Positions 60,323 through 64,000 of a DNA stretch of 64,000 nucleotides are shown in pieces. The translations under genes and the position numbers were made by a program. The first letter of the stretch is position 1; each line of letters begins with the position of its first letter. This DNA is from an uncultured Bacteroidales bacterium (GTDB taxonomy: Bacteria; Bacteroidota; Bacteroidia; Bacteroidales; Paludibacteraceae), in contig CACZZL010000005.1 of NCBI GenBank assembly GCA_902785605.1, positions 108,628 to 172,627 on the forward strand. Direction: 5' to 3'. The notes beneath the pieces were generated by a model, which was not told the origin of the DNA, did not search any database, and was given only the letters and a program-made list of their open reading frames with translations.

Positions 60323-61747
60323 TTATCGAAGAAGGTATATTTTTTCGGTAGCACGGGTCAAAGCGGTGTATAACCAGCGCAAGTATTCGTGTTTTTCCGC
60401 GTCCGCTAATTCGTTCGTCCATTCGTCCGTTAAGCCCGAATCAATGTACACATGCCGCCATTGTCCGCCTTGTGCTTTGTGGCAGGTTACGGCGTACGCG
60501 TACCGGATCTGCAACGCGTTGTAGTACGGCGATTCGAAGATGGTCTTCACCAACTCTTTCTTGTTCCGAATCTCCGGATAGTCCTCCGCGATGCGGGCAA
60601 AGAGCTCTTTTTGCAGCATATAATTGGCCTCCGGACTGTCCGTCGTGAGCGTGTCCAGCCACACGAGCGCCTCGATCTCCCAGTTGTAATCCACCGACCG
60701 CAGCGAGGCTTTGGCGAAATGAAAACCGTACAGCTCGTGATGATTGCTAAGTCGCTCAATCTCAAACATATCGCCATTGGCGATGAACTCCAGATCCTCG
60801 TACTCCTCAGCCCAGAAATAGTTGTTCTTGGTCACCATGATCCGGTCGCCGTTGGACAGCTCGTCCTCTTTCCACAGCACGTTCGCCCGGACCGATCCGT
60901 TGTAGAGGTTGGTCAACTTGTTACTGCGGGTGATGATGAGCGTCTCTTCCGCGCCTACGGTTCGCCAACTGTCCTCCAGCGTCTCAATCGCGTTCTCGCC
61001 GGACAACTTGACGATATCTTTCCCGTTCGGCTGAACGGATAAATCTCCAATCTCCAATCTGAAATCTGAAATCTGAAATCTGAAATCTGAAATCTTTTCT
61101 CTTATCCTCGTCGCTTCGCTCAGAATCCCGCTGTCCAGCGCCTGTCGCGCCACGTCGGTTAACCCGTAACCCGTAACCTGTAACCCGTAACCCCTCATGT
61201 AATCCGCCTCCAGCGCAGGGCTGTTGGTACTGCCCACGGGCGGTAACTGCGCATCGTCGCCGACTAACAGCAGGCTGCAGCCCGGACCGTTGTACACGAA
61301 CCGCACCAGGTCGTCCAGCAAACAGCCGCTGCCGAAGGTCGTGTTATCACGGTTGCCGGACAGCATGGACGCTTCATCGACGATAAAAAGGGTGTTGCGG
61401 TGCAGGTTATCCGTCAGCGAGAACGCTTCTTGGCCCAGTTGGTTCTGACGATAAATCTTTTTATGGATTGTATACGCCTGCGCGCCCGAGTAGCGACTCA
61501 GCACCTTGGCGGCGCGGCCGGTAGGGGCGAGTAGGACACAGGGTTGTTTGAGTTCCGCGAGTGCCCGCACCAACGCACTCATCACGCTCGTCTTACCCGT
61601 ACCCGCATAACCGCGCAGAATGAACGCCTTGCGCGGGTCACGGCTGATGATGAACTGACCCAGCGCCGTGAACAAACCCTCTTTCTCTTCGTTCGGTTCA
61701 AACGGCAGCTGTGCCTTGATACGTCCTATGATAAAGTCCTGAAGCAT
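60323..61747 (-). CDS. RecD-like ATP-dependent DNA helicase
   Basis: A 474-residue superfamily 1B helicase of the RecD/ExoV-alpha type. Walker A GYAGTGKTS (46-54), TGRAAKVLSRYSG, LFIVDEASMLS (120-130), LLVGDDAQLPPVGS, and motif VI region VTCHKAQGGQWRHVYID with YTALTRATEKIYLLR at the end. The short form lacks the RecD2 N-terminus. Two in-frame arrays alter the middle: residues 185-196 (GYGLQVTGYGL) and 217-236 (EKISDFRFQISDF then RLEIGDL), where Bacteroides relatives as I recall have an ordinary EVVRQ-type loop. A third, 8-bp array lies at 60401-60432. It is 1 bp after the upstream barrel gene. Confidence 0.92.
   Translation of the reverse strand: MLQDFIIGRIKAQLPFEPNEEKEGLFTALGQFIISRDPRKAFILRGYAGTGKTSVMSALVRALAELKQPCVLLAPTGRAAKVLSRYSGAQAYTIHKKIYRQNQLGQEAFSLTDNLHRNTLFIVDEASMLSGNRDNTTFGSGCLLDDLVRFVYNGPGCSLLLVGDDAQLPPVGSTNSPALEADYMRGYGLQVTGYGLTDVARQALDSGILSEATRIREKISDFRFQISDFRLEIGDLSVQPNGKDIVKLSGENAIETLEDSWRTVGAEETLIITRSNKLTNLYNGSVRANVLWKEDELSNGDRIMVTKNNYFWAEEYEDLEFIANGDMFEIERLSNHHELYGFHFAKASLRSVDYNWEIEALVWLDTLTTDSPEANYMLQKELFARIAEDYPEIRNKKELVKTIFESPYYNALQIRYAYAVTCHKAQGGQWRHVYIDSGLTDEWTNELADAEKHEYLRWLYTALTRATEKIYLLR
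60401..60432 (-). repeat. 8-bp tandem array, 4 degenerate units (in RecD-like gene)
   Basis: Units GTCCGCTA, ATTCGTTC, GTCCATTC, GTCCGTTA. It encodes LTDEWTNELAD. Weaker than the others and could be chance. Confidence 0.45.
61044..61099 (-). repeat. Heptamer array, TCTGAAA class, 8 units (in RecD-like gene)
   Basis: Units TCTCCAA twice, TCTGAAA five times, TCTTTTC, in exact 7-bp register. It encodes ISDFRFQISDFRLEIGD. This is the cleanest array in the window. Confidence 0.95.
61162..61196 (-). repeat. Heptamer array, ACCCGTA class, 5 units (in RecD-like gene)
   Basis: Units ACCCGTA, ACCCGTA, ACCTGTA, ACCCGTA, ACCCCTC. It ends with the same ACCCCTCAT as the array in the ABC-F gene (3398-3418). 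Confidence 0.92.
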
Positions 61748-61748
61748 G

Positions 61749-62990
61749 TTAGTGCGAGGAGGAGAAGAAATAGTCGGTTACCCACTGCGGTAACTTGCTC
61801 TTTTTGGTCGGTTCAGCCGGTCCGAACGGGGTTTCCGGTTCGCCTAATACCTGAACGGCCCGTTTCTTGCCGGCACCGATCCGCACACCGATATTAAGGT
61901 GTGCCTGCCAATGCCAGTTGCTGATGTTCAGCGAAGTCAGATCGCCTGCTTTGGAGCGGAAACTCAGGTTGTTGGCTTGTGCCCACAGCGAGAGGTGCGC
62001 CCAACGACAGATCTCCCAACTCACGGCGGCACGCATGCTGCCCGACACATGAACCGGCGAAGACGGACGAAGCACATAATGCGGCTCGCCCGGCAGATAG
62101 ACTCCTTTAGGAGTCATGTACGACACATGGTTGATCGAGTAGCACACCACCTGCATGTTCGCCGAGGCGTGCAGCAGCACTTTGCCGTGATTCGGCGTGT
62201 AGTTGATGCCGTAACCCAGACCCAGCGCCACCTGACGCGTGATCATACCCGTCACTCCGTCCATGAGCGTGGACATGTCCTCGTCCTTGATATACTTGAG
62301 CGTGTCCAATATCTGCATCTGAGACGACAGGTACGACACCGACAGAATGAGCGAACCCGCAGTCCGTTTCTGGATATACGACTGTTTGGTGGCTGCTTCG
62401 TGCGAGTAGTGAGCTGCGTTCATCACGTACCGGGCAGTCAGCGAAGTGTTCGAGATTCGGAACTCCCCTTTGTTGAGCATCGGTGTGTTGGCGGCCAACT
62501 GGTCCGCTACATAGAACTGACCCGTCAGGTTCGTGCTCACATTTCGCAGGAACTCGATGCCCAGGCTCTTGTTACCGAACGACAGGTTCCAGTTGGTCGT
62601 GTACGCATTGAGCACATCCCATGAGTATCCGCCTCCGAGACCGCGGTAACCGGCGTTGAAACCCAACTCCACACTCGGCGTCGTCTGGGCACGGAGCGTC
62701 ATTGGCGTGGAGGGATCGGCCCAGGTCGTGTAGTTCGCACGGATACCCACTTCGCCGTTGTTGAGCGTTATGCGCCACCGATGTTCCGGCAGCGTGATGT
62801 AGTTCGTATCCAATCCGCTCAGCTCGAACCGGTCTATCCACTGCCCGGCACGGTGAAAGAACACCGCCGCCTTGTTCGGCTGCTTGGTCGATTGCTTTGC
62901 TGCCTTGCCCGGCTCCTCTGCTCGGATTCCGGTCGCTATACTGCTGAATAGCAGTACCCACAGGAGTATATGAAACTGCCCTCTTTTCAT
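61749..62990 (-). CDS. Outer-membrane barrel-like protein, DUF4421-like
   Basis: A 413-residue protein read from ATG at 62990 (MKRGQFHILLWVLLFSS), with a signal peptide ending near TGIRAEE. An ATG four codons earlier overlaps the -7 box and cannot be used. The mature part contains RFELSGLDTNYITLPEHRWRI (in part), NNGEVGIRANYT, GYRGLGGGYSWD and many alternating strands, a pattern I associate with DUF4421. It is probably an outer-membrane barrel; function unknown. The predicted transcript would start within a few bases of the ATG, so it may be nearly leaderless. It shares an operon with the RecD-like helicase. Confidence 0.75.
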   Translation of the reverse strand: MKRGQFHILLWVLLFSSIATGIRAEEPGKAAKQSTKQPNKAAVFFHRAGQWIDRFELSGLDTNYITLPEHRWRITLNNGEVGIRANYTTWADPSTPMTLRAQTTPSVELGFNAGYRGLGGGYSWDVLNAYTTNWNLSFGNKSLGIEFLRNVSTNLTGQFYVADQLAANTPMLNKGEFRISNTSLTARYVMNAAHYSHEAATKQSYIQKRTAGSLILSVSYLSSQMQILDTLKYIKDEDMSTLMDGVTGMITRQVALGLGYGINYTPNHGKVLLHASANMQVVCYSINHVSYMTPKGVYLPGEPHYVLRPSSPVHVSGSMRAAVSWEICRWAHLSLWAQANNLSFRSKAGDLTSLNISNWHWQAHLNIGVRIGAGKKRAVQVLGEPETPFGPAEPTKKSKLPQWVTDYFFSSSH

Positions 62991-62999
62991 AAAATCGTG

Positions 63000-63030
63000 C
63001 AAAGGTACAACAAATTTTTCAAATTTGCAA
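63000..63030 (-). promoter_or_regulatory. Promoter of the 62990 gene
   Basis: Minus strand TTGCAAAT and TACCTTTG, 27-nt TTGC-to-TTTG spacing, ending 10 bp before the ATG. GTACAACAAATTTTT here recurs at 63186. Confidence 0.83.
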
Positions 63031-63071
63031 GATTTTTAGTAAAAAAATAATCGATTTGCAAGCAAAGAGAA

Positions 63072-63186
63072 GATTCCTTAGAATCGTCTGTGCTTGCACA
63101 AGCGTAGTTTTATACTAAAAAGATTGTAGTTTGCACGATAGTGCGAACGTACCTTCGAGGGGCCCCTTTAGGGTAGTTGGTCGAAG
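63072..63186 (-). other. Cluster of four hairpins between a degenerate and an intact promoter
   Basis: GATTC-CTTA-GAATC (63072-63085), GCTTG-CA-CAAGC (63092-63103), GTTTGCAC-GATA-GTGCGAAC (63129-63148) and CTTCGA/TCGAAG enclosing GGGGCCCC (63153-63186). On the minus strand they lie downstream of a promoter-like TTGCGTAT (63204-63211) whose -7 box has decayed to TACTTCGA. Confidence 0.5.
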
Positions 63187-63295
63187 TACAACAAATTTTT
63201 GACATACGCAAATTTTAAGGATTTTTTTATATGTTTCAGGGGCATTTCTGTTTTGGCATAGTCTTTGTTTTTTTTTCCTTCCTTTGTTGATTAGC

Positions 63296-63312
63296 CCCGC
63301 ATTGAATGCGGG
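63296..63312. other. Inverted repeat, 8-bp arms
   Basis: CCCGCATT, G, AATGCGGG; perfect. Confidence 0.7.
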
Positions 63313-63433
63313 TTCTTACCTTTCTTTTAGCGGTTAAACCCGCGACCATTTCGCGACCATTACGGACATGTACGTCACGTCTCTGTCCGGCTGCCTTCGT
63401 CTGTTAGCTCCGCGGGTTCTCTTCTTCTGTTGT

Positions 63434-63450
63434 GCCGGATGCCATCCGGC
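63434..63450. other. Inverted repeat, 8-bp arms
   Basis: GCCGGATG, C, CATCCGGC; perfect, same arm and loop size as 63296-63312 but unrelated sequence. Confidence 0.7.
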
Positions 63451-63472
63451 GTTTGACAGGATGCCGCTCGAC

Positions 63473-63530
63473 GCCCTTAGTACGTACGCATACTCCCCCT
63501 AATAGGGGGACGTATGCAGTACTAACGGGC
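63473..63530. other. Long imperfect palindrome (58 bp)
   Basis: GCCC/GGGC and TTAGTAC/GTACTAA form the outer arms, then TACGCATAC against CGTATGCA, and CCCCC-TAATA-GGGGG at the tip. The stem is about 25 bp with few mismatches. It directly follows the stop of the small frame 63531-63680. No T-run on either side. Confidence 0.75.
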
Positions 63531-63680
63531 TCAGGTATCCTCGTCAAAAAGTTGCTGCTGACGTTGTAACAGGTATTCCCTGCGACCGTTGATGAGTAGC
63601 GTTTGTATCAGTCCGCTGTCGCGGGCCTCTTGCATGAGCGTCTCCGCAAAATGGGCACTACGTATATGTGCTGTTTGCAT
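63531..63680 (-). CDS. Possible small protein (49 residues)
   Basis: A minus-strand frame MQTAHIRSAHFAETLMQEAR, then DSGLIQTLLINGRREYLLQR and QQQLFDEDT. It is polar, helical-looking and unlike the antisense shadows in composition. An upstream 11-codon frame (MEHYRTIYALN) ends at TGATG, overlapping this start, which could couple translation or mark a frameshifted older gene. No family recognised and no good promoter close by. The palindrome 63473-63530 follows its stop directly. Confidence 0.35.
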   Translation of the reverse strand: MQTAHIRSAHFAETLMQEARDSGLIQTLLINGRREYLLQRQQQLFDEDT

Positions 63681-63722
63681 CAATTGAGCGCGTAGATCGT
63701 TCTATAATGTTCCATTTTTCTC

Positions 63723-63777
63723 ATCGGTATTACATCGGTATCACATCGGAGGCAATACGGAGGCAATACGGAGGTAA
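63723..63777. repeat. 11-bp tandem array, CGG class, 5 units
   Basis: Units ATCGGTATTAC, ATCGGTATCAC, ATCGGAGGCAA, TACGGAGGCAA, TACGGAGGTAA. Units drift gradually along the array. Confidence 0.85.
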
Positions 63778-63824
63778 TACCTATGCACTAATGTTCTATT
63801 TTCCTTTCTTATAATTTGCATTTT

Positions 63825-63878
63825 GGCGACATTTTTGTCGCCATTAGTAGCGTCAGTTTTTGCGGGATATTATCCCGC
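63825..63878. other. Two short hairpins, second followed by TTTT
   Basis: GGCGACA-TTTT-TGTCGCC (63825-63842) and GCGGGATA-T-TATCCCGC (63862-63878). The second is followed by TTTTAC on the plus strand, terminator-like. Confidence 0.6.
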
Positions 63879-63932
63879 TTTTACGTAGATCACTTTCTGT
63901 TCTGTCGGGTTCGCCATTTTTGATATTGGGGT

Positions 63933-63956
63933 CCCCGAGGATTTTAATCCTTGGGG
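63933..63956. other. Inverted repeat, 11-bp arms
   Basis: CCCCGAGGATT, TT, AATCCTTGGGG, with one G-U-type pair. Confidence 0.7.
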
Positions 63957-64000
63957 AGAGCGGAGCACATCCGAGTATTTACTACTAAAACGGAGTTTTG

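Larger units (their letters stand above)
63003..64000. other. Hairpin-rich region with almost no coding sequence
   Basis: About 1 kb with a promoter at its left end, one possible 49-codon frame (63531-63680), an 11-bp array (63723-63777), and at least nine inverted repeats. Stems include GATTC/GAATC, GCTTG/CAAGC, GTTTGCAC/GTGCGAAC, CCCGCATT/AATGCGGG, GCCGGATG/CATCCGGC, GGCGACA/TGTCGCC, GCGGGATA/TATCCCGC and CCCCGAGGATT/AATCCTTGGGG. No rRNA or tRNA was recognised. It may hold one or more structured RNAs or decayed mobile sequence. Confidence 0.6.

Noticed and set aside
61044-61099. CRISPR-like repeats
   Set aside because: Units are 7 bp with no spacers; this is a tandem array, not a CRISPR.
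63473-63530. Integron attC site after a small cassette gene
   Set aside because: The palindrome lacks clear R' and R'' core sequences (GTTRRRY/RYYYAAC) in the right places and only one is seen.
63003-64000. tRNA or rRNA genes in the hairpin-rich region
   Set aside because: No cloverleaf, no TTCRANYC loop and no recognisable rRNA sequence.

Overview
This 64 kb window comes from the chromosome of a member of the Bacteroidales, probably an uncultured gut- or anaerobe-type lineage. The evidence is a SusC/SusD import cassette, TonB-dependent receptors with carboxypeptidase-regulatory domains, a PorT-type barrel, a DUF5723/TSP3/OmpA protein, a Rho factor with a long disordered insert, a membrane pyrophosphatase, and promoters of the Bacteroidetes TAnnTTTG type. 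No rRNA, tRNA, insertion sequence, prophage or CRISPR array was seen. Most genes lie on the minus strand in long, tightly packed operons.

Layout. 1-14787 (minus) is one apparent operon read from a promoter at 14825-14855: recQ, rimO, an HU gene, an HU-transmembrane-LysM fusion, uvrA, a CapD-type nucleotide-sugar dehydratase, a WecA/MraY-type sugar-phosphate transferase, an ABC-F ATPase, a polysaccharide-deacetylase-like gene and a glycosyltransferase cut by the window edge. 15134-24179 (plus) holds an SLC45-type sugar MFS transporter, a lipoprotein, SusC, a starch-type SusD and a SusE/F-like binding protein. 24342-29130 (minus) is a galactose set: galK, galM and a GH2 beta-galactosidase. 29321-30440 (plus) carries two unrecognised genes. 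30459-38283 (minus) is rho, aroQ, a TonB receptor, a PorT-like barrel, a lipoprotein and ribF. 38516-40738 is hppA. 40789-44315 holds two acyl-CoA-ligase-like genes, the second behind a probable TetR operator. 44394-51958 is a minus-strand run from a TM2 protein through a D-2-hydroxyacid dehydrogenase, a small lipoprotein, pepT, gcvT, a patatin and a TonB receptor to tetR. 52114-54425 (plus) is an RluA-type pseudouridine synthase overlapping a pectate-lyase-like gene. 54406-62990 (minus) holds rsmG, yebC, ompA-like, a lipoprotein, a RecD-like helicase and a barrel-like protein. 63003-64000 has almost no coding sequence and is packed with hairpins.

The most unusual feature is a set of about 25 short tandem arrays, mostly of degenerate 7-bp units (a few with 8- or 11-bp units). 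They fall into at least a dozen sequence classes, and several classes recur at unrelated loci. They sit in operon junctions, often supplying or touching the upstream stop codon, and also in frame inside conserved proteins (RimO three times, the GH2 enzyme, the RecD-like helicase, the ABC-F protein, RluA, a dehydrogenase, and two signal peptides). They recall the STRR heptamers of heterocystous cyanobacteria, but I do not recognise a named family here.

Other notable points are an HU domain joined through one membrane segment to a LysM domain, a very uniform extended promoter (TTGC to TTTG exactly 27 nt at every one of eleven sites), an inverted repeat over an acyl-CoA-ligase promoter next to a tetR gene, and the terminal hairpin-rich block. 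All functions are read from sequence motifs and memory of the families; no search was run.
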